This document shows positions 37,212 to 48,879 of a stretch of 64,000 nucleotides of DNA, piece after piece. This DNA comes from Lutibaculum baratangense AMV1. Lineage in GTDB: Bacteria; Pseudomonadota; Alphaproteobacteria; Rhizobiales; Tepidamorphaceae. Below the pieces are notes generated by a model. That model was given only the letters and a program-made list of their open reading frames with translations, ran no database searches and was not told the DNA's origin. Within the stretch, counting starts at the first letter, position 1. The number at the start of each line of letters is the position of its first letter. Position numbers and translations under genes: made by a program. The stretch is taken from contig NZ_AWXZ01000015.1 in assembly GCF_000496075.1 (NCBI RefSeq), positions 1 to 64,000 on the forward strand, given 5' to 3'.

Positions 37212-38407
37212 GCGATCCGCGCGCCGAGAGCCATCGGCCGGGCGACGCGGCGGAGGTCGCGGCGATCGTGCGCGAGGCGGCGGCGGGCGCGCAGCCGCTC
37301 GAGATCGTCGGCGGCGGCACGAAGCGCGGCTACGGCCGCCCGGCGCAGACGCAGGCGTCCCTTTCGACGGAGCTTCTGACGGGCATCACGCTCTACGAGC
37401 CGAGCGAGATGGTGATCTCCGCCCGCGCCGGCACGCCGGTGGCCGAGGTCGAGGCGGCGCTCGAGGCGGAGAACCAGAGGCTCGTCTTCGAGCCGCCGCG
37501 CCTCGACAGCCTCTACGGCAGCGCCGGCGAACCGACCGTCGGCGCGCTCGCCGCGATGAACCTCTCCGGCCCCGCCCGCGTGCATTCGGGGGCGGCGCGG
37601 GATTCCCTCATCGGCGTCGCCTTCGTGAACGGGAAGGGCGAACTCATCCGCTCGGGCGGCCGGGTGATGAAGAACGTGACCGGCTACGACCTCGCGAAGC
37701 TGCAGGCCGGTGCGCTGGGCACCCTCGGGGTCCTGACCGAGGTGACGTTCAAGGTCCTGCCGAAGACGGAGACGGAGCTGACGCTCCAGTTCGAGGAGCT
37801 GGACGACGCCCGCGCGGTCGCCTGCCTCTCCGCCGCCCTGCGCAGCCCCTACGAGGCGACGGGGGCGGCTCACCTGCCGGCGGAGGGCGACCGCGCGGCC
37901 CGCACGATCGTCCGCATCGAAGGCTTCCCGGGCCAGATGAAGCATCGCGGCACGATGCTGGCGCAGGCGCTGAAGGCATTCGGACGACCGGCCGAGCTGC
38001 GCGACGAGAAGAGCCGGAGCCTGTGGCGCGACGTGCGCGAGGTGGCACCGTTCCTGTCGGGGGCGGAGACCGCGCTGTGGCGCGCTTCGCTGCCTTCGAC
38101 CGCTGCGGCCGCCTTCGTCGGCTCTCTGCCCGAGGGCCTCGTCCGCCGCCATGTCTACGACTGGGGTGGCGCGCTCGTCTGGCTCGAGACGGATCCGGCG
38201 GGGGACGCGGGCGCGGCGGCCATTCGCGGCGCACTGCCGGGGCAGGGCGCTCACGCGACGCTCCAGCGCGGACCGGCGGAGCTGCGCGCGCGGATCGACA
38301 CGTTCCAGCCGCTGCCCGAGACGCTGATGCGGCTCAACCGCGGCCTGAAGGCGGCCTTCGACCCCGCCGGCATCCTCAATCCCGGCCGCATGCACGCCGG
38401 CCTCTGA
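37208..38407 (+). CDS. glcE: Glycolate oxidase subunit GlcE (FAD-binding)
   Basis: 399 aa from GTG 37208, which overlaps the glcD stop (GTGA). FAD-binding motifs: EIVGGGTKRGYGRP, the VISARAGTPVAEVEAAL segment and FVNGKGELIRSGGRVMKNVT. The C-terminus ends with FDPAGILNPGRM, the usual end of this FAD family. It lacks the GEHG segment of GlcD, as expected of GlcE. The next gene, glcF, is 19 bp away. Confidence 0.93.
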   Translation: MSDPRAESHRPGDAAEVAAIVREAAAGAQPLEIVGGGTKRGYGRPAQTQASLSTELLTGITLYEPSEMVISARAGTPVAEVEAALEAENQRLVFEPPRLDSLYGSAGEPTVGALAAMNLSGPARVHSGAARDSLIGVAFVNGKGELIRSGGRVMKNVTGYDLAKLQAGALGTLGVLTEVTFKVLPKTETELTLQFEELDDARAVACLSAALRSPYEATGAAHLPAEGDRAARTIVRIEGFPGQMKHRGTMLAQALKAFGRPAELRDEKSRSLWRDVREVAPFLSGAETALWRASLPSTAAAAFVGSLPEGLVRRHVYDWGGALVWLETDPAGDAGAAAIRGALPGQGAHATLQRGPAELRARIDTFQPLPETLMRLNRGLKAAFDPAGILNPGRMHAGL

Positions 38408-38426
38408 CGAGACGACAAGACCGAAG

Positions 38427-39773
38427 ATGCAGACGAATTTCACCCCGGAGCAGCTTCAGGACCCGCAGATGGCGGCGTCGGAGAAGATCCTGCGCACCTG
38501 CGTCCATTGCGGCTTCTGCACCGCGACCTGCCCGACCTATCTCGAGCTCGGCGACGAGCTCGACAGCCCCCGCGGCCGCATCTACCTGATGAAGGAGATG
38601 TTCGAGAACGACCGGCCGGCGAGCCCGGAGATCGTGCGCCACATCGACCGCTGCCTGTCGTGCCTCTCCTGCATGACGACGTGCCCGTCGGGCGTCCATT
38701 ACATGCACCTCGTCGACCACGGCCGCGCCCATATCGAGCGCACCTACAGGAGGCCGTGGCACGACCGTTACCTGCGCGAGGCGCTGGCGCGGATCCTGCC
38801 CTATCCCGGCCGCTTCCGGGCGGCGATCGCCGCGGGCCTTCTGGGCCGGCTGTCGCTGCCGGTTCTGAAGCGGGCGAGGCCGCTGCGCCGGCTCGCCGCG
38901 ATGGTCGAGATGGCGCCGTCCTCGCTGCCGCCGCGCCGCAGCGAGAGGCGGCCGGCGATCTTCGAGGCGCAGGGCAGGAAGCGCGGCCGCGTCGCCGTGC
39001 TCACGGGCTGCGCACAGCCGGTGCTCGCCCCTCACATCAACGAGGCGGCGATCCGCATCATGAATCGCGCCGGCATCGAGGTCATCCTGCCGAAGGGGGA
39101 GGGCTGCTGCGGGGCGCTCGTCCACCACATGGGCCGGGAGGACGAGGCGGTCGCCTTCGCGAAGAACGACATCGACGTCTGGACCCGCGAGATCGAGGGC
39201 GAGGGGCTCGACGCGATCGTCATCACCGCCTCGGGCTGCGGGACGACGATCAAGGATTACGGGTTCATGATGCGGGAGGATCCCGCCTATGCGGAGAAGG
39301 CGGAGCGGGTCTCGGCGCTCGCACGGGACGTGAGCGAATATCTCGCCGGCCTCGATCTCCCGGCGGCGCAGGCGTCGGCCGACCTCGCCGTCGCCTACCA
39401 CTCGGCCTGCTCGATGCAGCACGGCCAGCAGATCCGCGAGGAGCCGAAGATGCTTCTGCGCCAGGCTGGCTTCGAGGTGCGCGACGTGCCGGAGGGGCAT
39501 ATATGCTGCGGCTCGGCCGGCACGTACAATCTCCTCCAGCCGGAGCTCGCGGGCCGCTTACGCGACCGGAAGGTCAGGAACATCGAAAAGGTCGCGCCCG
39601 ACGTGATCGCCACCGGCAATATCGGCTGCATGGCGCAGATCGGCGGCGGCACGAGGATTCCCATCGTGCACACGGTCGAGCTTCTCGACTGGGCGCAGGG
39701 CGGTCCCGTGCCGGCGGCGCTGGACGGGCGGCTGCCGCCCGTCCGCCACGCCCCGGCCGCGGCCGCAGAGTGA
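38427..39773 (+). CDS. glcF: Glycolate oxidase iron-sulfur subunit GlcF
   Basis: 448 aa. Two ferredoxin-type clusters are coordinated by CVHCGFCTATCPTY and CLSCLSCMTTCPSG. Two CCG domains follow (GCCGALVHHMG; ICCGSAGTYNLLQPE), as in heterodisulfide-reductase-like subunits. It passes electrons from the flavin subunits to quinone. The gene order glcDEF is complete; no glcC regulator or glycolate permease is next to it. Confidence 0.95.
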   Translation: MQTNFTPEQLQDPQMAASEKILRTCVHCGFCTATCPTYLELGDELDSPRGRIYLMKEMFENDRPASPEIVRHIDRCLSCLSCMTTCPSGVHYMHLVDHGRAHIERTYRRPWHDRYLREALARILPYPGRFRAAIAAGLLGRLSLPVLKRARPLRRLAAMVEMAPSSLPPRRSERRPAIFEAQGRKRGRVAVLTGCAQPVLAPHINEAAIRIMNRAGIEVILPKGEGCCGALVHHMGREDEAVAFAKNDIDVWTREIEGEGLDAIVITASGCGTTIKDYGFMMREDPAYAEKAERVSALARDVSEYLAGLDLPAAQASADLAVAYHSACSMQHGQQIREEPKMLLRQAGFEVRDVPEGHICCGSAGTYNLLQPELAGRLRDRKVRNIEKVAPDVIATGNIGCMAQIGGGTRIPIVHTVELLDWAQGGPVPAALDGRLPPVRHAPAAAAE

Positions 39774-39859
39774 GCCGCGACGGAAGGGGCCGGCCAGGCC
39801 GCTGTCCCTTGCGCGGCAGGATTGCAAGACCCAGCTGTGGTTGACCCACCCCTCGTCGG

Positions 39860-40174
39860 ATGCTCTGCATGGCCGTCCGCCCGCCAAAGTCCCTCGCCAA
39901 GGTCGTCAACCCCGACACCGGCATGTCGCTCGTCGAGGCGGAGATCCAGGCGGAGACCGCCTCCTCGCTCGGCCATCACGGGCGCAAGGTCGAGGCGGCG
40001 CTGAATCGCCTCGAAGTGGCGGGAGAAGAGGAGCGGCCGGAGGCCCTGACGCTCGCGGCGCGCGAGGTCTGGGCCTTCTTCATCCAGCGCGAGCTCTGCG
40101 GCATGCGCGACCACCGGCTCGTGGTCCGCGAGATGGGCATCCCGGACGCCGTGCTGCGGCGGCTCGGCGCGTGA
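39860..40174 (+). CDS. DUF6665 family protein
   Basis: 104 aa, all helical, soluble, no motifs of known function. The pattern EAEIQAETASSLGHHGRKVE, then VWAFFIQRELCGMRDH, matches unnamed rhizobial proteins that I recall as DUF6665. ATG 39869 is an equally good start. It is convergent with tenA and 86 bp after glcF. Confidence 0.68.
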   Translation: MLCMAVRPPKSLAKVVNPDTGMSLVEAEIQAETASSLGHHGRKVEAALNRLEVAGEEERPEALTLAAREVWAFFIQRELCGMRDHRLVVREMGIPDAVLRRLGA

Positions 40175-40180
40175 CGAGCG

Positions 40181-40849
40181 TCAGCCGACCGACCAGTCGC
40201 GCTCCTGGTGCGCGCCCTCCCAGAACATCCACTCGAGCTGGGTCGCGCGCTTGAAGGCGAGGTGCATCTTCGCCACCGTCTCCTCCGTTTGCCGGCTCGC
40301 CACCTCGTCCGTCGTCGCGATCACGGCGCGCACCGCCTCGTGGAACTCCTCGCCCGCATAGGTGTCGATCCAGGCCTGGTAGGGATTGTCCTTCGCGGCG
40401 CGGGCGTGGATGTCCTTGCCGATTTCGGCATAGATCCAGAAGCAGGGCAGGAGCGCCGCGAGCGCGACCGGGTAGGGCTCGGCCCAGCACGTCGCGAGCA
40501 GGAAGCTCGTGTAATGGTGGCAGGCCGGGGACAGCGGCGTCGCCTGAAACTCTTCCTGGCCGAGGCCGAATTTCTGGAAGAACTCCTCGTGAAGCTCGCG
40601 CTCGACGATGATCGCGACCTTCGCGGCCTCGGAGAACTGGACGATCGCGTCAGCCGTGTCGGCCTTCGCGGCAGCGACGGCGAGGCCGCGGCCGAACGCC
40701 TCGAGATAGTGCGCGTCCTGCACCATGTAGTGCTTGAAGGCTCCGAGCTTCAGCGTCCCCGCCGCCAGCTCCTCGTTGAAGCCCATGGTCCGGATCGTCT
40801 CGTAGAGGCCGGCATTCGCCGCCCACGCCGCCTCGCTGAACCTGGTCAT
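40181..40849 (-). CDS. tenA: Aminopyrimidine aminohydrolase (TenA, thiaminase II)
   Basis: 222 aa. TenA hydrolyses formylaminopyrimidine breakdown products of thiamine, allowing salvage of the pyrimidine. The catalytic Cys is in LLPCFWIYAEIG; conserved Asp/Tyr/Glu positions appear in DAHYLEAFGR and the FHEAVRA-containing helix. GGAGGAAGGG lies just before ATG 40849. It is downstream of atpC on the same strand, separated by a hairpin. No TPP riboswitch (CTGAGA-type) is seen upstream. Confidence 0.92.
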   Translation of the reverse strand: MTRFSEAAWAANAGLYETIRTMGFNEELAAGTLKLGAFKHYMVQDAHYLEAFGRGLAVAAAKADTADAIVQFSEAAKVAIIVERELHEEFFQKFGLGQEEFQATPLSPACHHYTSFLLATCWAEPYPVALAALLPCFWIYAEIGKDIHARAAKDNPYQAWIDTYAGEEFHEAVRAVIATTDEVASRQTEETVAKMHLAFKRATQLEWMFWEGAHQERDWSVG

Positions 40850-40896
40850 CCCATCCCTTCCTCCGAATCCCCGACAATCGTGGCCCGGAAACGAGA

Positions 40897-40920
40897 ACAG
40901 CCGCCCCTGGGGGCGGCTGT
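40897..40920 (-). terminator. Hairpin after atpC, probable terminator
   Basis: Stem acagccgcccc / ggggcggctgt lies 31 bp after the atpC stop. On the minus strand it is followed by TCTCGTTT rather than a clean U run, so termination may be partial, with some read-through into tenA. Confidence 0.65.
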
Positions 40921-40950
40921 CAAACCGGCTTTCGCGGCGTTTCGTCGCGG

Positions 40951-41367
40951 TCAGACGTGGCCGTTGGTCCGGAGCACGTCGTTCACCTCGCGCAGCTGCG
41001 CGAGATGCTGCTCGGCCTTCACCCTGGCCTCGCCCTCCGGCGCGTCCTGCACGTCTTCCTCGGCGTCGCGGATCTGCCGGTCGATCTCCGCCTGGTCGAT
41101 CTCGGAGACCGGGATCGCCTGCTCGGCGAGGATGATCAGCTTGTTCGGCCGGACCTCCGCGAAGCCGCCGCGCACGAAGATCTCGTGCTTCGCCTGGCCG
41201 TTCTCGCGCACGACGAGGACGCCGGGCCTCAACGTCGAGACGAGCGGCATGTGGTTCGCGAGCACGCCGAAGTCGCCCTCGGTGCCGGGCACGTCGACCT
41301 GCTCGACCTCCTCCGAGAGGAGGAGCCGCTCCGGCGCGACGAGTTCGAAGTGGAAGTTATCGGCCAT
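40951..41367 (-). CDS. atpC: ATP synthase F1 subunit epsilon
   Basis: 138 aa. Epsilon links gamma to the c-ring and can inhibit ATP hydrolysis. The beta-sandwich domain is recognisable (FHFELVAPERLLLSEEVEQV, then PGTEGDFGVLANHMPLVSTL); the C-terminal helical part is present. It is the last gene of atpHAGDC, 18 bp after atpD. Confidence 0.96.
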   Translation of the reverse strand: MADNFHFELVAPERLLLSEEVEQVDVPGTEGDFGVLANHMPLVSTLRPGVLVVRENGQAKHEIFVRGGFAEVRPNKLIILAEQAIPVSEIDQAEIDRQIRDAEEDVQDAPEGEARVKAEQHLAQLREVNDVLRTNGHV

Positions 41368-41385
41368 CTTCTCTCAAGCCTTCGC

Positions 41386-42834
<1,449 letters not shown>

Positions 42835-42867
42835 CTACCCTGTCATGGTATCCGGTCGAGAGGCCCT

Positions 42868-43755
42868 TTAGAGGGCTTCGGCGCCGGAGATGATTTCCGT
42901 AAGCTCGGTCGTGATCTGCGCCTGACGCGTGCGGTTGTACTGGAGCGTCAGCTTGCCGATCAGCTCGCCGGCATTGCGCGTCGCGGAGTCCATTGCGCTC
43001 ATCCGCGCACCTTGCTCGGATGCGCCGTTCTCGAGCAGCGCGCGGAAGACCTGGACCGCCACGTTGCGCGGGAGGAGATCGTCGAGGATCTCCGTCTCGT
43101 CCGGCTCGTATTCGTAGAGCGCGCTCGCGCCGGTCTCCTCGCCGCCCGTCTCCGTCTCGGCGATCTCCGCCGGAACGAGACGCTGCGCCGTCGGGATCTG
43201 GCTGATCACCGAGCGGAAGCGGGAGTAGAACATCGTCGCGACGTCGAACTCGCCGTCGTTGAACATGGCGAGGACGCGGTCGCCGACCTGCTTCGCATGG
43301 TCGAAGCCGATCGTCTTGGCGTCGCGGAACGAGATCACGTCGATGATCTTGTCGCGGTGCTGGCGGCGAAGCTGGTCGGCCCCCTTGCGGCCGACGCAGA
43401 GGATCTTCACCTGCTTGCCCTCGCCGATCAGGCGGTCGATGTGCTGGCGGGCGAGCCTGACGATCGACGAGTTGAACGCGCCGCACAGGCCGCGATCCGC
43501 CGTCATGACGACGAGCAGGTGCACGTCGTCCTTGCCGGTGCCGGCTAGGAGCGGCGACGTCCCCGGCTGGCCCTTCGTGGAGGAGGCGAGGCCCGCGAGC
43601 ACCTCGTCCATGCGCTCGGCATAGGGGCGGGCCGCAGCCGCCGCCGACTCGGCGCGGCGCAGCTTCGCCGCGGCCACCATCTGCATGGCCTTGGTGATCT
43701 TCTGCGTCGCCTTCACCGAGGCGATGCGGTTCCTGAGGTCCTTAAGGCTGGCCAT
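42868..43755 (-). CDS. atpG: ATP synthase F1 subunit gamma
   Basis: 295 aa, the rotor shaft. Terminal helices are conserved: [20 protein letters not shown] at the N-terminus and [19 protein letters not shown] at the C-terminus; [16 protein letters not shown] is the signature region. It lies between atpA and atpD. Confidence 0.97.
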   Translation of the reverse strand: MASLKDLRNRIASVKATQKITKAMQMVAAAKLRRAESAAAAARPYAERMDEVLAGLASSTKGQPGTSPLLAGTGKDDVHLLVVMTADRGLCGAFNSSIVRLARQHIDRLIGEGKQVKILCVGRKGADQLRRQHRDKIIDVISFRDAKTIGFDHAKQVGDRVLAMFNDGEFDVATMFYSRFRSVISQIPTAQRLVPAEIAETETGGEETGASALYEYEPDETEILDDLLPRNVAVQVFRALLENGASEQGARMSAMDSATRNAGELIGKLTLQYNRTRQAQITTELTEIISGAEAL

Positions 43756-43791
43756 CTATGCCGTCTTTCCCCTTCGCTCGCCGTCTCGGCT

Positions 43792-45323
<1,532 letters not shown>

Positions 45324-45324
<1 letters not shown>

Positions 45325-45884
45325 CAGCCGACCTCTTTCATCGCGAGACGTAGCCCGTTCAGTTTCGTTTTGAGGGATGTGTCGATCATGCGGCTGCCAA
45401 CGCGCACGACCATGCCCCCGATGAGGGAGGCGTCAACCTTGCGGGAGAGATTCACGCTGCGCCCGACCGCCTCCTTCAGGGCGGCGGCGAGCGACGTGGC
45501 CTGCTCCTCGGTGAGCTCCTGCGCGGTCACGACCTCCGCCGAGACCTCGCCCCGGTGCCGGGAGACGATCGCGCGGAACGCGCGCACCATCTCGGGCAGG
45601 GCGAAGAGGCGGCGGTTGCGCGCGGCGAGGTTCACGAAGTTGGCCGTGATCCCGCCGATGCCGGCCTTCTGAAGCACCGCGCCGAAGGCCCGCCGCTGGT
45701 CCTCGGCCGAGTAGACCGGGCTGCGCACGAGGCGCATGAGATCGTCGCTCTCGCCCAGCATGCGGCCGATCTCGTTCATGTCCGACGCCACCTGATCGAT
45801 GGCGCCTTCCTCGGCGGCCAGATCAAACAGCGCCGTGGCGTAACGACCGGCCACGCCGGATACGAGAGTTTCTTCTCCGTTCAC
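45324..45884 (-). CDS. atpH: ATP synthase F1 subunit delta
   Basis: 186 aa from GTG 45884 (AGGACGG just upstream). Delta joins F1 to the peripheral stalk. Conserved segments are [17 protein letters not shown] at the N-terminus and [20 protein letters not shown] near the C-terminus. A longer frame to 46028 would add 48 non-conserved residues. It heads the operon; the Fo genes (atpB, E, F) are elsewhere, as usual in this class. Confidence 0.95.
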
Positions 45885-46197
45885 CCGTCCTGCTCTCTGA
45901 TGCCTCTCGGGCGCAACCCATCGAACGGCGTAGGTAAGATGCGCGCGTCCCGAGAACGGAATGTCTTGATTGACCGGGGGGTCCGCTAGCGTCGGACGCC
46001 CCCCTGAAACCGCCGGAGCACCTAGCACACTCCCCTAGGCGGTGCAACACGAGGTGATCCGCAGCGGTGGGACTTGTCGAAGCCTGGCGCATCGGGTTGA
46101 AGAGCACCGGCGGAATGAACTGAGAGACCGTTGGTGATGGCTTTGAACGTCCATCCCCGCGGTGCAAGATCGAGTCGTCTTGTTCAGGCGAGGGTAT
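45885..46197. promoter_or_regulatory. Divergent intergenic region: atp operon / sulfotransferase-like pair
   Basis: 313 bp with no gene. It must contain the atp promoter (minus strand) and probably one for the sulfotransferase-like genes (plus strand). An imperfect GC-rich inverted repeat lies at 45976-46004 (about ggggggtccg / cggacgcccccc), in what would be the atp mRNA leader. A second, weaker dyad (gcacctag / ctaggcggtgc) is near 46020. No clear -35/-10 pair was identified. Confidence 0.5.
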
Positions 46198-47478
46198 ATG
46201 GCACGCACGCTCTATCTTCACATCGGGCACGGCAAGACCGGCTCCAGTTATATTCAGGCCTCCCTCGCGAAGAGTCGCCGCTCTCTGGAGGAGGCGGGCA
46301 TCTGGTATCCCTCTCCACCGGACGCCGATAAGGCCGCTTCCGGCGGCATCTCTTCGGGGAACGGCCGCATGCTCGTGGGCAACGAGATTCCTGCCGACAG
46401 AGCACCTGCCGACTGCGAGGCGATCCTCTTCAGCAGCGAACGCCTGTTCAAGCACCTGCTGGACGCCGACAATCGGCAGGCTGTGCGCGATTGGGCGACG
46501 GCAGCCGGCGCCGGGTCGATCGAGGTGCTGCTCTTCATCCGGGACCCGATCGAGCAACTCGCCTCGTCGTACCAGCAGGCGGTCAAGCGACACGGCACGA
46601 CAATCTCGCTCGACGAGTTCTCCGCGAAGCAGCAGATGCCGAAGGACGTGCGCGATTTGCTCGCGGGTCTGCGCGCGATGTCGAATGTCCGTGTGACGGT
46701 ACGCAACTACTCTCGCGTGCGAGGCTCGCTTCTGCCGGTCACGGCGGCCTGGCTCGGCATCGACCGGAGCCTCCTCGAACTGCCGCCCCGAGAGCAGGTC
46801 AACCGGTCGTTGACCGCAGGAGAGCTCGCGCTCCAGAGGGTTCTCAACGGGCGGGTGGGGCCGTCCAGCAAGATCCTGTCCGACCCGCTCTGCGAGCTGA
46901 CGCCGGATATCGCCGCCGACGACATGCGCCCCTCGATGGCGGCGCAGGAAAGCTTCTGGCGGCGACTTGAGCCATTCATCAACGAGGTCAACGCCCAGCT
47001 CGAGGCCGAGCATCATTACCGGGCCGATCTGGGTCCCGCCAGGGAAAGGCCAGGGGCGCCGGACTATCTGTTCACCGACGCGCAGATCGAGGTGATCGGT
47101 CGGTCGTTCGGCGACACCATAGAGAAGCTGCGAAGCATGCTCCAGCGCCAGCGCGCGCTCACCCATCTGGCGATCGGTGACAAGCAGGCGAATGCGGGCC
47201 ATCCGGATCGAGCCTCCGAGAGCTTCCGGAAAGCACTGCAGTTCGATTCCGGCAACGTGGATGCCACCATAAGCCTGGCGATGGCCCTCCTCCAGCTCAA
47301 CGGAGCCGTCGCGCAACCGGCCCGTCTCGCGGCCAAGGCGGAGGCGCTCGCGCCGAACCATCCGCGCCTGGCCCGCCTGAAGGCGAAGCTGTCGCAGGCG
47401 AGGCGCGCCGGTTCGCCGGCCCGCGACCGGAAGCTCAATGCGGCGGCGGCCGGCCCCAACCTCGTTGAAGAAAGCTGA
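46198..47478 (+). CDS. Sulfotransferase-like protein with C-terminal TPR, copy 1
   Basis: 426 aa. The N-terminus has a P-loop-like PAPS-binding motif of sulfotransferases (HIGHGKTGSSYIQASL, residues 7-22) and a later LLFIRDPIEQLASSYQ resembling the 3'-phosphate-binding segment. After a helical middle part, the C-terminal ~90 residues form one or two TPR-like repeats (HPDRASESFRKALQFDSGNV). No signal peptide. ATG 46198 has GGCGAGGG upstream. A close paralogue follows in tandem. The acceptor (polysaccharide, lipid or protein) is unknown. Confidence 0.75.
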   Translation: MARTLYLHIGHGKTGSSYIQASLAKSRRSLEEAGIWYPSPPDADKAASGGISSGNGRMLVGNEIPADRAPADCEAILFSSERLFKHLLDADNRQAVRDWATAAGAGSIEVLLFIRDPIEQLASSYQQAVKRHGTTISLDEFSAKQQMPKDVRDLLAGLRAMSNVRVTVRNYSRVRGSLLPVTAAWLGIDRSLLELPPREQVNRSLTAGELALQRVLNGRVGPSSKILSDPLCELTPDIAADDMRPSMAAQESFWRRLEPFINEVNAQLEAEHHYRADLGPARERPGAPDYLFTDAQIEVIGRSFGDTIEKLRSMLQRQRALTHLAIGDKQANAGHPDRASESFRKALQFDSGNVDATISLAMALLQLNGAVAQPARLAAKAEALAPNHPRLARLKAKLSQARRAGSPARDRKLNAAAAGPNLVEES

Positions 47479-47649
47479 CCAGAGCAACATCCACTGTCGC
47501 CCCGGATAGTGTCCGCGGGCGCGGGTCCTCTACATCCGAGAAGGTTGTCTTCGCGAGTCCGAGGCCGGGCGATTGAACGTGCCTCCAGACCGTGTGAAGT
47601 TGCCGGCGCACGAAGCGCAGTTCGAGCGTTGGGAGGCGAGCCGGGGGCC

Positions 47650-48879
47650 ATGCCACGAACCCTCTATCTCCATGTCGGGCACTCCAAGACCGGCTCGAGC
47701 TACATCCAGGCGTCTCTGGCGAGGAGTGTTCGTTCGCTCGAGTGTGCCGGGATCTGGTATCCTCCTCCTCCCGATCTGCAACTCGCAGCTTCCGGAGGCA
47801 TCACCTCCGGCAATGGCCGCATGCTCATGAGGCATGAAGTCGCGCCGGACGAGGTCCCGGCGGGGTGCCACGCGATTCTGTTCAGCGGCGAGCATCTGTT
47901 CGAGCACCTCCTCGCTCCTGCCGGACGGAGGGAGGTCGCGGACTGGGCCACGGCGGCTGGCGCAGATGCGATCGAGGTGCTCCTCTTCATTCGGGACCCC
48001 ATCGAACAGGTGGCATCGGACTACCAGCAGGCCGTCAAACGGCACGGCTCCACCATGTCCATCGACGACTATGCCTCCCGGTACGACAAGCCGGTTCGCG
48101 TGCGCGACACGCTTGTTGCTCTGCGGGAGATAGCAAATATCCGCGCCATCGTCCGCAACTACAGCCGGGTGCGTGGCTCGCTCCTGCGGGAGACGGCGGA
48201 GTGGCTGGGTGTTTCGGAGACTCTTCTCGAGCCGCCGGCGGCGCGCCAGGTCAACCGCTCGCTAACGGCCGGAGAACTTACTCTCCAGAGGGCCCTCAAC
48301 GCCTGGCTCGGCGCGTCAAGTCCGCTCCTGTCCGACCCGCTGTGCGAGAAACTGCCCGACATTACCGCGGACGAGATCCGTCCCTCGATCGCCGCACAGG
48401 AGGCCTTCTGGCAGAGGCTCGGTCCCTGCATTGCCGAGGTGAACGCCCTGGTGGAGCCGGAGCACCGCTACCGGCACGACGTGGCGCCGGGGCGGGAGAG
48501 GTCGGCCGCCCCCGACTACCTCTTCTCCGAGGCGCAACTCGAGCTGATCGGCCGCTCCTTCGGCGCCATGATCAAGAAGCTGAGAGCGGCCCTGAAGCAG
48601 CAGCAGGCACTTACCCAATTCGCCGTCGGTGACAAGCATATGCTCCACGGCCAGCCGGAGGTCGCGGCACAGGCCTACCGCAAGGCGCTCGAGTTCGAGC
48701 CCCGCCACGCCGGCGCGATGGTCGGTCTCGCACAGGCCCTGCTGCATGTCGATCCGTCCTCGGACGAGCCCTTGCGTCTCGTGTCGGAAGCGGAGGCCAT
48801 CGCCCCCAAGCACCCCCGCCTCGTCCGGCTGAAGGCCCGACTGGCAGAGAGGGCGGTCCGGTCGGCTACAGAAAGCTGA
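47650..48879 (+). CDS. Sulfotransferase-like protein with C-terminal TPR, copy 2
   Basis: 409 aa, collinear with copy 1 over its whole length. The P-loop-like segment HVGHSKTGSSYIQASL, the LLFIRDPIEQVASDYQQAVK segment and the C-terminal TPR part (QPEVAAQAYRKALEFEPRHA) are all kept. Divergence is spread through the protein, so this is an old duplication, not a sequencing artefact. Start ATG 47650 matches copy 1 by alignment; the frame upstream to 47509 is not shared. It is convergent with priA, ending 14 bp inside the priA stop side. Confidence 0.75.
   Translation: MPRTLYLHVGHSKTGSSYIQASLARSVRSLECAGIWYPPPPDLQLAASGGITSGNGRMLMRHEVAPDEVPAGCHAILFSGEHLFEHLLAPAGRREVADWATAAGADAIEVLLFIRDPIEQVASDYQQAVKRHGSTMSIDDYASRYDKPVRVRDTLVALREIANIRAIVRNYSRVRGSLLRETAEWLGVSETLLEPPAARQVNRSLTAGELTLQRALNAWLGASSPLLSDPLCEKLPDITADEIRPSIAAQEAFWQRLGPCIAEVNALVEPEHRYRHDVAPGRERSAAPDYLFSEAQLELIGRSFGAMIKKLRAALKQQQALTQFAVGDKHMLHGQPEVAAQAYRKALEFEPRHAGAMVGLAQALLHVDPSSDEPLRLVSEAEAIAPKHPRLVRLKARLAERAVRSATES

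Noticed and set aside
40850-40950. Possible TPP riboswitch before tenA
   Set aside because: No CTGAGA-type THI element; the only structure is the hairpin after atpC.
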